The notes under the pieces were generated by a model, which was given only the letters and a program-made list of their open reading frames with translations, ran no database searches and was not told the DNA's origin. From an uncultured Lachnospiraceae bacterium (GTDB lineage Bacteria; Bacillota; Clostridia; Lachnospirales; Lachnospiraceae): a DNA stretch of 34,159 nt. Below are positions 7,605-15,328 of the stretch, one piece after another (the first letter of the stretch is position 1; every line of letters begins with the position of its first letter). The position numbers and the translations under genes are program-made. Location of the stretch: positions 80,529-114,687 of the forward strand of contig CAJTQG010000004.1 of NCBI GenBank assembly GCA_910578605.1. Reading direction: 5' to 3'.

Positions 7605-8276
7605 ATGAAAAATAAAATGCTCTCCCAAAGTGTTGCCGATAGTATCCTATCTATGATAACCATAGAAAAGCGGTTTTCTGTTGGAGATAAGCTCCCAAAT
7701 GAGATAGAATTATCAGAGGAGCTTAATGTAAGCCGTACCACATTGCGGGAAGCAGTAAGGATATTGGTTGCTTATAATTTACTGGAAATTAGGCGTGGAA
7801 AAGGTACTTATGTTACGAAAAAGGTACTAGAACAGCCTCAGGATTTGGAACAACTTTCTGCGGTCAAAGTAAACGCAAAAGACCTCTATGAAATGCGGCT
7901 GATTTTTGAGCCAGAGGCTGCTTATCTTGCAGCTGTCAGAGGAACAGATGCGGAAATAAAAAGAATACTGGATTACGGAAAGCGGATTGAAGATGAAATT
8001 AGAAATGGAAAGGACAGAACAGAAGATGAACATTCTTTTCATAAAGCGATTGCACAGGCAACCCATAATGAGTTTATGAATAAACTTATGCCAATATTAT
8101 ATCAAGCCATTTCAAAGGGAGTTGTACTATCCGCTCAGAGCGAAAACGTAATTAACAACACGATAGGTGACCATAGGATGATCATGGAATTTTTGGAACA
8201 ACGAAATGCGGAAGGGGCAAAAAACGCCATGAAGATTCATATTATGCATGCTATAAAAGAACTGAATATTGAATGA
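7605..8276 (+). CDS. GntR-family regulator, FadR/FCD subfamily
   Basis: The 223-residue product has an N-terminal winged helix (about residues 5-74), with the GntR hallmark GDKLPNEIELSEELNVSRTT, LREAVRIL and the wing GKGTYV. The C-terminal part is an all-helical FCD effector domain. It includes YEMRLIFEPEAAYLAA, then the Asp/His ligands expected to bind a metal-coordinated carboxylate effector (EDEHSFHKAIAQATHN, a DHRMI segment and MKIHIMHAI). AAGGTGG precedes ATG 7605. The gene has its own promoter and a terminator behind it, so it is transcribed alone, between the AraC-type pair and the acetyltransferase gene. It may control the latter; effector unknown. Confidence 0.88.
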   Translation: MKNKMLSQSVADSILSMITIEKRFSVGDKLPNEIELSEELNVSRTTLREAVRILVAYNLLEIRRGKGTYVTKKVLEQPQDLEQLSAVKVNAKDLYEMRLIFEPEAAYLAAVRGTDAEIKRILDYGKRIEDEIRNGKDRTEDEHSFHKAIAQATHNEFMNKLMPILYQAISKGVVLSAQSENVINNTIGDHRMIMEFLEQRNAEGAKNAMKIHIMHAIKELNIE

Positions 8277-8281
8277 AACTT

Positions 8282-8317
8282 TAGCACTTGCGATATAAAA
8301 GCAGGTGCTATTCTTTT
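8282..8317 (+). terminator. rho-independent terminator after the FadR-type gene
   Basis: TAGCACTTGC (8282-8291) pairs with GCAGGTGCTA (8301-8310), with one G-T wobble and a 9-nt loop, and is followed by TTCTTTT. Confidence 0.7.
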
Positions 8318-8332
8318 AAACAAAGACATAAT

Positions 8333-8369
8333 ACATCGTGTTGACATCGTACAACAATCGAAGTATAAT
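8333..8369 (+). promoter_or_regulatory. perfect consensus promoter with overlapping direct repeat before the CAT-like gene
   Basis: TTGACA (8341-8346), a 17-bp spacer and TATAAT (8364-8369) form an exact sigma-A consensus promoter. ACATCGT occurs at 8333-8339 and 8344-8350, one helical turn apart (11 bp) and straddling the -35 box. GTTG/CAAC (8340-8355) form a partial dyad at the same place. This looks like an operator able to block polymerase. Confidence 0.7.
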
Positions 8370-8398
8370 ATAAAAAAATTATATAAGGAGAACAAATT

Positions 8399-9019
8399 AT
8401 GAAGTTTATTGATGTATCCACATGGAAAAGAGCTATGCATTGTGAGGTGTTTCGGAACAGTGTTATGCCGCAGTATTGTGTAACTTTTGATATAGATATT
8501 ACAAATTTTCTCTCGAGAATACAGAAACGGCGATTTTCATTCACATTCTCTTTTGTATATGCGGTAACAAAATGTGCAAACGAAATTGATGAGTTTCGCT
8601 GCCGATTTGTGGAGGGTAAACCCGCCATTTTTGAAACAATCAATACGTCATTTACATATCTTGACAAGACCACAGAGCTTTTTAAGGTGGTTAATGTTCC
8701 TATGCAGGAAAGAATAGAAGATTATGTTGCTTTAGCAAAAAAGACAGAGGAAAATCAGACAGACTATTTCACCTCCCCAATGGCAAATGATATTTATCAG
8801 TTTTCTCCATTTCCGTGGGTAGCCTATACTCATATTTCTCATACTGAATCTGGAAAAAAGGACAATGCTACTCCTTTGTTTGACTGGGGAAAATTCTATG
8901 AAAAAGAGGGAAAAGTCTATTTGCCTTTTTCCGTACAAGTGCATCATTCATTTGTTGATGGCGTGCATATTGGAAAACTCGCAGAAAAGTTGCAGTGCTA
9001 TTTAGATAGCTTTGAGTAG
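8399..9019 (+). CDS. chloramphenicol acetyltransferase-like protein (type A CAT fold)
   Basis: CAT enzymes transfer acetyl from acetyl-CoA to chloramphenicol. The 206-residue product has the family layout: WKR near the N-terminus (Arg11, matching Arg18 of classical CAT), FSFTFSFVYAVTKCAN, the FPWVAYTHIS strand and the catalytic VHHSFVDG (His183 as base, Asp187 structural). The position of classical Ser148, which stabilises the transition state, is Ala142 here. The fold and His are intact, but activity on chloramphenicol is uncertain and another acyl acceptor is possible. AAGGAG precedes ATG 8399. It is driven by a consensus promoter and followed 8 bp later by a methyltransferase gene. Confidence 0.85.
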   Translation: MKFIDVSTWKRAMHCEVFRNSVMPQYCVTFDIDITNFLSRIQKRRFSFTFSFVYAVTKCANEIDEFRCRFVEGKPAIFETINTSFTYLDKTTELFKVVNVPMQERIEDYVALAKKTEENQTDYFTSPMANDIYQFSPFPWVAYTHISHTESGKKDNATPLFDWGKFYEKEGKVYLPFSVQVHHSFVDGVHIGKLAEKLQCYLDSFE

Positions 9020-9027
9020 GTGATTGT

Positions 9028-9693
9028 ATGTTACACAAGCCGGCTTTTTCACCAGAAAAGTATGATAAAAACATAGTGGCTACTCTCCCATATTATGAAG
9101 AAATATTTCAACAAATAATTGAAATTGTCCATACGGCTATTTCCATGCCTATAGAATGGTTAGACATAGGCTGTGGAACTGGAAAAATGGCAGATATGGC
9201 AATTAGAAATCTTCAAGTGAAGAATATGATTTGTTGTGACAATTCACCGCAAATGCTAAGGATAGCGAAGGAACGTGTCTGTTCTTCAAAGGTTGAATTT
9301 CGGGAAACTCTAATACAAAATTTGCAATATGATTCAGACTTTGACGTTATAACGGCAATTTTAATTACGCATTATCTTGAATATGAGGATAGAATTGCCA
9401 GTATCAGAAATTGTTACAATGCCCTAAAAAAGAATGGTCTATTTTTTACAGTAGAAAATTTTGCACCTAATAACCATATGTTTCAAAGATTATATTTGGA
9501 GCGATGGAAAAATTATCAGAGCGAAAATGGAAAGAGCGAAGAAGAATGTCAAAGCCATATACTCAGATATAATACAGAATATTTTCCTGTCACTATCATG
9601 GAGCAGATTCATGTATTGCAAAAATGTGGATTTAAGAATGTGGAAATTTTCTGGTGTTCTTATATGCAAGTTGGAATCTTAGGGATTAAATGA
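9028..9693 (+). CDS. class I SAM-dependent methyltransferase
   Basis: The 221-residue product has the Rossmann-type SAM fold. Motif I is WLDIGCGTGKMADMA (around residues 44-58), an acidic loop CCDNSPQML follows beta-2, and motif IV is about FDVITAILITHYLEY. The C-terminal half is consistent with small-molecule methyltransferases but gives no clue to the acceptor. The gene lies 8 bp after the CAT-like gene and shares its consensus promoter, so the two enzymes probably modify the same or related compounds. A weak stem (TTTCAG/CTGAAA, 9729-9747) with a T-run at 9758-9764 may end the transcript. Confidence 0.8.
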   Translation: MLHKPAFSPEKYDKNIVATLPYYEEIFQQIIEIVHTAISMPIEWLDIGCGTGKMADMAIRNLQVKNMICCDNSPQMLRIAKERVCSSKVEFRETLIQNLQYDSDFDVITAILITHYLEYEDRIASIRNCYNALKKNGLFFTVENFAPNNHMFQRLYLERWKNYQSENGKSEEECQSHILRYNTEYFPVTIMEQIHVLQKCGFKNVEIFWCSYMQVGILGIK

Positions 9694-9904
9694 ATCAAAA
9701 AGCAACAGATGAAGGCAAAAACTGATGATTTCAGTATTGTGCTGAAAACAATAAAAGTTTTTTTGATAGACAATATGGAGTGGTATGTGAAAAAAACAAT
9801 GAACGGTGTGCAGTGTCTTTTTGCAAAATTCATATATTTTTCATCAATATTTACTATAAATATATTAAAAATATGATAAAATAGAGTATATGTGTATAGA
9901 ATAA

Positions 9905-9941
9905 CACTTAAGTGAGAGTATGAGTGCAAAACTCTTAAGTG
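9905..9941. repeat. repeated CTTAAGTG boxes overlapping the alarmone synthetase start
   Basis: CACTTAAGTG (9905-9914) is a perfect 10-bp palindrome. CTCTTAAGTG (9932-9941) is a near copy 27 bp later, and its final GTG is the predicted start codon of the next gene. An extended -10-like element (TGA-TAAAAT, 9874-9882) lies upstream. A repressor or mRNA-level site is possible. Confidence 0.35.
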
Positions 9942-10907
9942 AAAGGAAAGCAGGGATTTATCATAGAAGAGTATAGTAAATGGATTGCACCTTATAGAGA
10001 TGCGGCCGATAGGCTTTTGATTCGTATTCATACGTTGAATGATGCGTATAGAAGGAATTCTTCTGATTACCCAATTCATAATGTGCAGTCACGAATGAAA
10101 AAAGAAGAAAGTATAAAAGAAAAGCTGGTGAGAAAGGGATTCGAGCCATCATTGGAAAATGCCAAGGAGTACCTTTCGGATATTGCAGGTATTCGTATCA
10201 TATGTTATTTTGAGGAAGATGTTTATCTCATGGTGCAGCAGCTAAAAAGACAAAAGGATATGCTACTGCTTCGAGAAAAAGATTACATAGCACACCCAAA
10301 GAAAAACGGATATCAGAGCTATCATTTGGTGTTTGGTTTTCCTGTATATGGAATTGATGATATGGAGTATTATCCGGTGGAAGTGCAGATTCGCACCCTT
10401 ACTATGGATTTATGGGCAAGTATGGAACATCGGGTAGTGTATAAATCAAGGCATGTGGAGACTCAGGAGAGACAGGAGAAGGCAAAGGAAGCATTTCAGC
10501 AGTTTGGAATAGAGCTGTCCGGCTTAGAGAGAAGTATGCATCGGCTTGTAGTTCCTTACAGTGAGGAGGAGAGCGGGCAAGTAGAAGAAAAGAGAGAAGA
10601 AAGAGAAGAAGAAAGACGAGAATCTCAGAGGGAAGCTGCAAAAAGAACAATAACAAAAAGCAAAGTGGTGCTCAGGGAGAACGACAGGGAACATAATAGA
10701 AGGAATGAAGAGAAAATCACAGAGAATCACATGGAAAATCATATACAGAACAATATAGAGAAAAATGCAGCAAAGGATTTAGAGAAAAGTTTGGAAACGA
10801 ATTCTAAGGATAGTACGGATAAGCATTTGACGGAGAGAGGAGAAAACAGAATTGGAAACATTTTTTCAAAGCATAACAAAGGAAATGCTGTCCTTTATTC
10901 AAAATAG
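9939..10907 (+). CDS. small alarmone synthetase (RelQ-like GTP pyrophosphokinase) with long charged tail
   Basis: The enzyme makes (p)ppGpp from ATP and GTP/GDP. The synthetase domain fills about residues 8-200: YLSDIAGIRIICYF, then REKDYIAHPKKNGYQSYHLV (substrate binding) and VEVQIRTLTMDLWASMEH. There is no HD hydrolase domain, so it is a SAS, not a full Rel. Residues about 205-322 are an unusual tail rich in E, K, R, N and Q without hydrophobic periodicity, probably disordered; RelQ proteins are usually about 210-260 residues. The start is uncertain: GTG 9939 follows an in-frame stop directly and has no clear ribosome binding site, while AAAGGAAAGCAGGG lies just inside. The 3' end overlaps the next gene by 56 bp. 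Confidence 0.88.
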   Translation: MKGKQGFIIEEYSKWIAPYRDAADRLLIRIHTLNDAYRRNSSDYPIHNVQSRMKKEESIKEKLVRKGFEPSLENAKEYLSDIAGIRIICYFEEDVYLMVQQLKRQKDMLLLREKDYIAHPKKNGYQSYHLVFGFPVYGIDDMEYYPVEVQIRTLTMDLWASMEHRVVYKSRHVETQERQEKAKEAFQQFGIELSGLERSMHRLVVPYSEEESGQVEEKREEREEERRESQREAAKRTITKSKVVLRENDREHNRRNEEKITENHMENHIQNNIEKNAAKDLEKSLETNSKDSTDKHLTERGENRIGNIFSKHNKGNAVLYSK

Positions 10908-12165
10908 CCCAAGTGTGTATCATGTGGCGTATCATATTTTGCAGGCATGTTTGCAGCAGGGCTTTATTCTTCTTTGGGAACAGGAAGAGTGGGAGCTTAA
11001 ACCTGGTGGTAAATATATTGTGATAAGAAATGATTCTGCCATAATGGCTTTTACTGTGCCCAACGTGTCTTTGGAAGCAATGAAGGGCTTCCATATTACT
11101 GCTTCCCATGGGGATTCCCCAGGGTTTAAAGTGAAGGAGAATCCGGAAATATATGTGGAGCAGCACTACACGAAATGGAATACAGAAGGTTATGGGGGAA
11201 TGTTGATTTCCACTTGGTTTGACCGACCCTTAAGTGCAGCAGGCAGAGTGATATATGACAGTGATGGAAAAGTGAGCTCAAAGCTTGTAGATTTGCAGGA
11301 TGCCATAGGAGTGATTCCAAGTCTTGCTATTCACATGAACCCTGGTGCCAACAAGGGGGTGGAGTATCATATGCAGAAGGATACATTGCCTTTAGTTGGC
11401 GGATTAGAGCAGACAATGGACACAACCAGGTCAACAGGGGGAGCATTGACGAAATTGTTAGCGGAAAGGTCAGGAATCTCCCAGGAATCCATCTTGGACT
11501 ATGATTTATTTTTGTATGTGAAGCAGGAGGGACAATGTATTGGATGCAGTCAGGAATGGGTATTGTCCCCGAGACTGGACGACCTGCAATGTGTTTACGC
11601 CTGTATGAAAGCGTTTTTGAACACAGATTCTAAAGAATTTATAAATATTTTGGCAGTATTTGACAATGAGGAGGTAGGAAGTGGTTCCAGACAGGGGGCA
11701 GACTCCGATTTTTTGGAGAATACATGCAGAAGAATTGCTGCCAGCCTTTCAAGAGAGCATTTTTTGTTTGAGCGGTGGGCAGCAGGCAGTTTTATGTTGT
11801 CCTGCGATAACGCACATGGTGTTCATCCTAATTTTCCAGAGATGTCAGATGCCAATAACCGCCCCTATCTAAACGGCGGTATTGTATTAAAATATCAAGG
11901 CGGTTTAAAATATACAACAGATGGATACAGTGGCGCAAAGGTAAAACAGTGGTGCAGACAGGCAGAGGTGCCATATCAAACCTATGCCAACCGTTCAGAT
12001 ATGCCTGGGGGCTCTACCTTAGGGCACATTGCACTGTCTCATCTTTCTGTTTCCTCCGCGGATATCGGCTTGCCCCAGCTTGGAATGCACTCGGCAGTGG
12101 AGACAGCCGGAACGAGGGATACAGGATATATGGTAAAAGTATTACAGGAGTTTTATGGAGAGTAG
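10852..12165 (+). CDS. M18-family aminopeptidase
   Basis: M18 enzymes are cytosolic di-zinc aminopeptidases acting on N-terminal acidic or neutral residues. The 437-residue product shows SPSVYHVAYHIL, GGKYIVIRNDSAIMAF, the metal-binding HGDSPGFKVK, VFDNEEVGSGSRQGADSDF (catalytic and metal glutamates), the AHGVHPNFPE segment and the final His in QLGMHSAVETAG. Its length is normal for the family. The start is TTG at 10852, chosen because GGAGAGAGGAG (10832-10842) sits 9 nt upstream and the family N-terminus (helix before the SP-x-x-H motif) begins here; ATG 10885 would cut into it. It starts inside the synthetase gene, indicating translational coupling. Confidence 0.92.
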   Translation: METFFQSITKEMLSFIQNSPSVYHVAYHILQACLQQGFILLWEQEEWELKPGGKYIVIRNDSAIMAFTVPNVSLEAMKGFHITASHGDSPGFKVKENPEIYVEQHYTKWNTEGYGGMLISTWFDRPLSAAGRVIYDSDGKVSSKLVDLQDAIGVIPSLAIHMNPGANKGVEYHMQKDTLPLVGGLEQTMDTTRSTGGALTKLLAERSGISQESILDYDLFLYVKQEGQCIGCSQEWVLSPRLDDLQCVYACMKAFLNTDSKEFINILAVFDNEEVGSGSRQGADSDFLENTCRRIAASLSREHFLFERWAAGSFMLSCDNAHGVHPNFPEMSDANNRPYLNGGIVLKYQGGLKYTTDGYSGAKVKQWCRQAEVPYQTYANRSDMPGGSTLGHIALSHLSVSSADIGLPQLGMHSAVETAGTRDTGYMVKVLQEFYGE

Positions 12166-12276
12166 GTGATACTGGTAAATCACTTCTTTCTCATGTTTGA
12201 CCTTAGCAGCATATTTTATAGAAAATTCGCATATACTATCGTTACAATTCTTAATAATGAAAGGTTTAAAAATGCA

Positions 12277-12300
12277 ATATCACAATTTTTCTTGTGATAT
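12277..12300. repeat. inverted repeat in the gap after the aminopeptidase gene
   Basis: ATATCACAA (12277-12285) pairs perfectly with TTGTGATAT (12292-12300). ATGC/GCAT extends the stem past a single bulged base. No T-run follows, so an operator or leader hairpin for the next gene is as likely as a terminator. Confidence 0.45.
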
Positions 12301-12397
12301 GCATGACATACGAGATTTGTGTCTGTCCATTGCTTGCCACAAACTCGAAAGCCATCCATGAATTTGCGCAGTAAAGCAGAGCAGAAATGAGGATAAA

Positions 12398-12922
12398 ATG
12401 GAACAAAGAAAATTGAAACGATGGGAGATAGGCGGATTTTTTGTTGTTGCTGTGTTGGGTACGCTTCTGCATTTTTTTTATGAGCAGACTGGGGAAAATG
12501 CTTTAGCAGGTATATTCAGCCCAGTCAATGAAAGCGTCTGGGAACATTTAAAACTGTTGTTTATCCCGATTTTAATCTTTACTTTATTTGAATATGTATG
12601 GTTAGAACCATATTATCCAAATGTGTTGTGTGTGAAAGCAGTGTCAGCCTTGTTGGGTATGGCTTTTATAATTGTGTTTTATTATACCTATACAGGAATA
12701 ATAGGGGACAACATTCCTTGGCTGGATATTGGCAGCTTTTATGCTGCAGTGCTGATTGCTAGCTTGTATTCTTATAAAAAGATGAAGCAATATAAAATAG
12801 GCAAAAGAAAATGTAAGTTTTTAGGGGTGTTTCTTTTTTTGCTGTTTTTTTTAATGTTTGCCTATTTTACTTTTTCACCCCCTAAGCTTGGATTGTTTGC
12901 ACCACCTAATATAGCAGCTTAA
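12398..12922 (+). CDS. DUF6512-like integral membrane protein
   Basis: The 174-residue protein has about five hydrophobic segments (near residues 10-27, 50-66, 76-98, 109-122 and 140-160). It carries LLHFFYEQTGEN, then FSPVNESVWEHLKLLFIP and FYYTYTGIIG, which I recognise as the pattern of a small uncharacterised membrane family (DUF6512-like) common in Lachnospiraceae. The conserved NESVWEH segment follows the first membrane helix. ATG 12398 follows GAGGATAAA. The gene is convergent with the minus-strand exporter gene, the two ends being 2 bp apart. The function is unknown. Confidence 0.75.
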   Translation: MEQRKLKRWEIGGFFVVAVLGTLLHFFYEQTGENALAGIFSPVNESVWEHLKLLFIPILIFTLFEYVWLEPYYPNVLCVKAVSALLGMAFIIVFYYTYTGIIGDNIPWLDIGSFYAAVLIASLYSYKKMKQYKIGKRKCKFLGVFLFLLFFLMFAYFTFSPPKLGLFAPPNIAA

Positions 12923-12924
12923 TT

Positions 12925-13920
12925 CTACCAGTATCTTTGTTTTTCCAAATCGCTCAGTCCAGAAGCAAAATCGTATTTTAATTGTATCATCATCTGCACA
13001 TCAAAGAGCATGTGATACAGCAGCGCCCGATTTTCAAATTCAGTCCGTGTTTGCGGAAGACTTTCCTGTCTGTAGTGTTCAAATAATTGCTCTGATTTTT
13101 CAAGGAGCTGTACAACGTCATTGACCTCGGAAAATTCACGACTGATATCCTCAAAATAATGGGAAAGGGGAGCGGCCTGTTGTGGAATCCAGTGGATGCG
13201 CATAATATCATGGTAAATACGTTTTAAAATTTCACATTGCATTGTGCGCATTTTCATATATCGGAGAAAATAGTCATGTGAGGTGTGGAAATGATTGCCG
13301 ATATATTGCATGGCTTCCCACTGTAAATCTTTCAGCAGGGCTTCTGTTTCCTGAAAGCAGGAGCCGGTATAATCGCTCTTGTCCTCCCTGAGTAAGTAGA
13401 TAGACATGCGATGCAGGATGTGCAGCATTCTTTTGTCTATTTCCTTCTGGCGGGCACGGATTTTATTGATATTGCTTGGCATAAACCAGTTTAGCACTAT
13501 GCCTATACCTGCACCTATCAATAGCAGTAAAAATTCATTTATTATCATAGAAGGGCTGCAGGAGCCAGAGCTAATAAAATGGGTACATAGAACGGCTATC
13601 ATGGCAATGGCTTCGTTCATATTCAGTAGAAGACAAACTAAAAGATAAGGAATGATAATAAGGGAGAAGCCCAGTATATTGTAGCCTGTAATGGGAAAGG
13701 TTAATATAGATAACATTGTCATCAAGGCAAAGATAATCAGCCGCTTTAACGTAATGCGAAGGGTTTCCCGTCGGGTGTCTGTGATTGTGAGCAGTGTGAT
13801 AATGCCGGCGGCAGGAGCGTATGATAGTCCTATCAGCTGAGCAATGGCAAAGGCGGCAATTGCGCCGATGGTAAGTTTAAAAAATTTTAAATAGTTGATA
13901 GATAAAATGAGCTGTTTCAA
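12925..13920 (-). CDS. aromatic acid exporter-like membrane protein (ArAE_1/FUSC type)
   Basis: The 331-residue protein has an N-terminal membrane domain of about five to six helices (residues about 8-160, for example FFKLTIGAIAAFAIAQLIGL and GAGIGIVLNWFMP). A cytoplasmic helical C-terminal half follows, with FLRYMKMRTMQCEIL and a tail rich in charged helices. This is the layout of the Gram-positive aromatic acid exporter family 1. The start is TTG with AAAGGAGAGG just upstream (minus strand, around 13926-13936). A longer in-frame reading to 14232 would add about 100 residues from AT-rich intergenic DNA and overlap the uppP start, so it is rejected. The substrate is not predictable. Confidence 0.8.
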   Translation of the reverse strand: MKQLILSINYLKFFKLTIGAIAAFAIAQLIGLSYAPAAGIITLLTITDTRRETLRITLKRLIIFALMTMLSILTFPITGYNILGFSLIIIPYLLVCLLLNMNEAIAMIAVLCTHFISSGSCSPSMIINEFLLLLIGAGIGIVLNWFMPSNINKIRARQKEIDKRMLHILHRMSIYLLREDKSDYTGSCFQETEALLKDLQWEAMQYIGNHFHTSHDYFLRYMKMRTMQCEILKRIYHDIMRIHWIPQQAAPLSHYFEDISREFSEVNDVVQLLEKSEQLFEHYRQESLPQTRTEFENRALLYHMLFDVQMMIQLKYDFASGLSDLEKQRYW

Positions 13921-13949
13921 ATAAACCTCTCCTTTCTCTCCTCTTGTTA

Positions 13950-13974
13950 TTAGGCATTTGTTGTTAGGCATTTG
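13950..13974. repeat. short tandem repeat in the exporter/uppP divergent gap
   Basis: TTAGGCATTTG occurs at 13950-13960 and 13964-13974 (14-bp period). It lies between divergently transcribed genes, upstream of the exporter ribosome binding site. It may be a paired regulator site. The rest of this 225-bp gap is AT-rich without a convincing promoter match. Confidence 0.35.
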
Positions 13975-14145
13975 TGAAACTATAGATTTTGCAGTTATAG
14001 GTTTTGTAATGCATTGTAACAAAATGAGATATGGTCTGCAAGGGAGTAAATAAAAATTAGTGATAGAAAAATATAGTAATGCAATAAAAATAAAACAGAT
14101 AAATAAGATATCAAGTATGTGACAAGGTGGAAGGAGAGAGGGAAT

Positions 14146-14988
14146 ATGAATGTTGTAGAATGGCTGAAGGTGATTTTGTTTGGTTTTGTGGAGGGCATTA
14201 CCGAGTGGCTTCCTGTGAGCAGCACAGGACATATGATTTTAGTGGAGCACTTTATAAAACTCAATGTAAGCCGTGAATTTTGGGATATGTTTCTTGTAGT
14301 AATTCAGTTAGGTGCCATTTTGGCAGTGGTAGTGTTGTTCTGGAAACAAATCTTTCCATTTTGTTTCGATAACAAGAATGCCTCAAAGAACAAGCTTTTA
14401 GTAGATTTCGTAGATATGGATATTATGCAAATGTGGTTTAAGGTAATGGTAGCGGTTCTTCCCGCTATTATCATAGGAGTTCCGTTTGATGATAAAATTG
14501 AGGAATTATTTTATACGCCATTGACCGTGTCCATTATGCTGATTGCCTATGGAATTTTGTTTATAGTAGTGGAGAAGTGGAACAAAGGAAAAGTGACGGG
14601 AGTGGAAACTATAGGGCAGTTAACCTATAAGATGGCATTGTTTATCGGTGTGTTTCAGGTGCTGGCTTTAATTCCGGGCACCTCCCGCTCCGGCGCCACC
14701 ATTATAGGAGCTATGCTTATTGGCACCTCCCGCAGATTAGCAGCAGAATTCACGTTTTATTTGGCGATTCCTGTTATGTTTGGGGCCAGCCTTCTGCGAT
14801 TGGTGAAGTTTGGTTTTCATTTTACTGTCGGAGAGCTTGGCATCCTTACAGTTGGCATGATAACCGCCTTTGGAGTGTCAGTGTTTGTCATTAAATTTTT
14901 GATGGATTATATTAAAAAACATGATTTTCAAGTGTTCGGTTGGTATAGAATTGTTCTTGGCATTGTACTGCTGTTGTTTATCAGATAA
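14146..14988 (+). CDS. uppP: undecaprenyl-diphosphate phosphatase
   Basis: UppP (BacA) dephosphorylates undecaprenyl diphosphate at the membrane, recycling the lipid carrier for peptidoglycan and polysaccharide export; overproduction gives bacitracin resistance. The 280-residue polytopic protein has both hallmark motifs: EGITEWLPVSSTGHM (residues about 17-31, with the catalytic Glu) and PGTSRSGATI (about 180-189). Eight or so hydrophobic segments are visible, including the C-terminal GWYRIVLGIVLLLFI. GGAGAGAGGG precedes ATG 14146; an earlier start at 14119 would place this site inside the gene. Two palindromes follow the stop. Confidence 0.95.
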   Translation: MNVVEWLKVILFGFVEGITEWLPVSSTGHMILVEHFIKLNVSREFWDMFLVVIQLGAILAVVVLFWKQIFPFCFDNKNASKNKLLVDFVDMDIMQMWFKVMVAVLPAIIIGVPFDDKIEELFYTPLTVSIMLIAYGILFIVVEKWNKGKVTGVETIGQLTYKMALFIGVFQVLALIPGTSRSGATIIGAMLIGTSRRLAAEFTFYLAIPVMFGASLLRLVKFGFHFTVGELGILTVGMITAFGVSVFVIKFLMDYIKKHDFQVFGWYRIVLGIVLLLFIR

Positions 14989-14990
14989 CC

Positions 14991-15037
14991 TTACAATATT
15001 GTAACTTGCAATCCTATATAAAATATGGTATTTTATA
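14991..15037. repeat. two palindromes directly after uppP
   Basis: TTACAATATTGTAA (14991-15004) is a perfect 14-bp palindrome starting 3 bp after the uppP stop. TATAAAATA (15017-15025) pairs with TATTTTATA (15029-15037) around a 3-nt loop. Both are AT-only or nearly so and lack a T-run. They are candidate regulator sites for the downstream genes or weak transcript-end structures. Confidence 0.4.
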
Positions 15038-15148
15038 ACATGAAATTTAAGTATAGACAAAATGGAAAAACATATATTTTTGTGTCTGTTTTAGATATGT
15101 TGTTATGGTTGTCTGTATGAGTGGCAAAGCTGTGAAAGGGGAATGCAA

Positions 15149-15313
15149 ATGAGTAAAACAAAAGGAAAAACAAGCTTATTTAAAAAGATAGTTGCAGGAA
15201 TCGTGCTTCTAGCAGCGGTGATTATTATTATTGTGAGAACCTCCATTGAGAATGCAGTGGAGAAACTTTTTCAAAAGAAACAAAAGAAACTAAAAACAGA
15301 TGATACAAAATAA
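15149..15313 (+). CDS. 54-residue single-pass membrane protein
   Basis: The ATG at 15149 follows GAAAGGGG at about 7 nt spacing. The product begins with a basic segment (MSKTKGKTSLFKK), has one hydrophobic helix (IVAGIVLLAAVIIIIV, residues about 14-29), and ends in a lysine-rich amphipathic tail (VEKLFQKKQKKLK). This is the layout of a small membrane protein with N- and C-terminal charged ends, possibly a regulator or partner of another membrane protein. The gene ends 15 bp before the following methyltransferase gene and probably shares its transcript. No family was recognised. Confidence 0.6.
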   Translation: MSKTKGKTSLFKKIVAGIVLLAAVIIIIVRTSIENAVEKLFQKKQKKLKTDDTK

Positions 15314-15328
15314 AAATGGGAGAAATAT

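Noticed and set aside
10402..10742. Open frames on the minus strand opposite the alarmone synthetase tail
   Set aside because: They are the leucine/phenylalanine-rich mirror of the Glu/Lys-rich coding strand and have no start signals.
13921..14232. Longer form of the exporter-like protein with about 100 extra residues
   Set aside because: The added part is low-complexity, overlaps the uppP start on the other strand, and a TTG with a strong ribosome binding site marks the real start.
15054..15115. Possible terminator after uppP (ACAAAA/TTTTGT and AGACAA/TTGTCT inversions)
   Set aside because: The stems are only about 6 bp, lie far apart and lack a proper T-run, so support is too weak to list.
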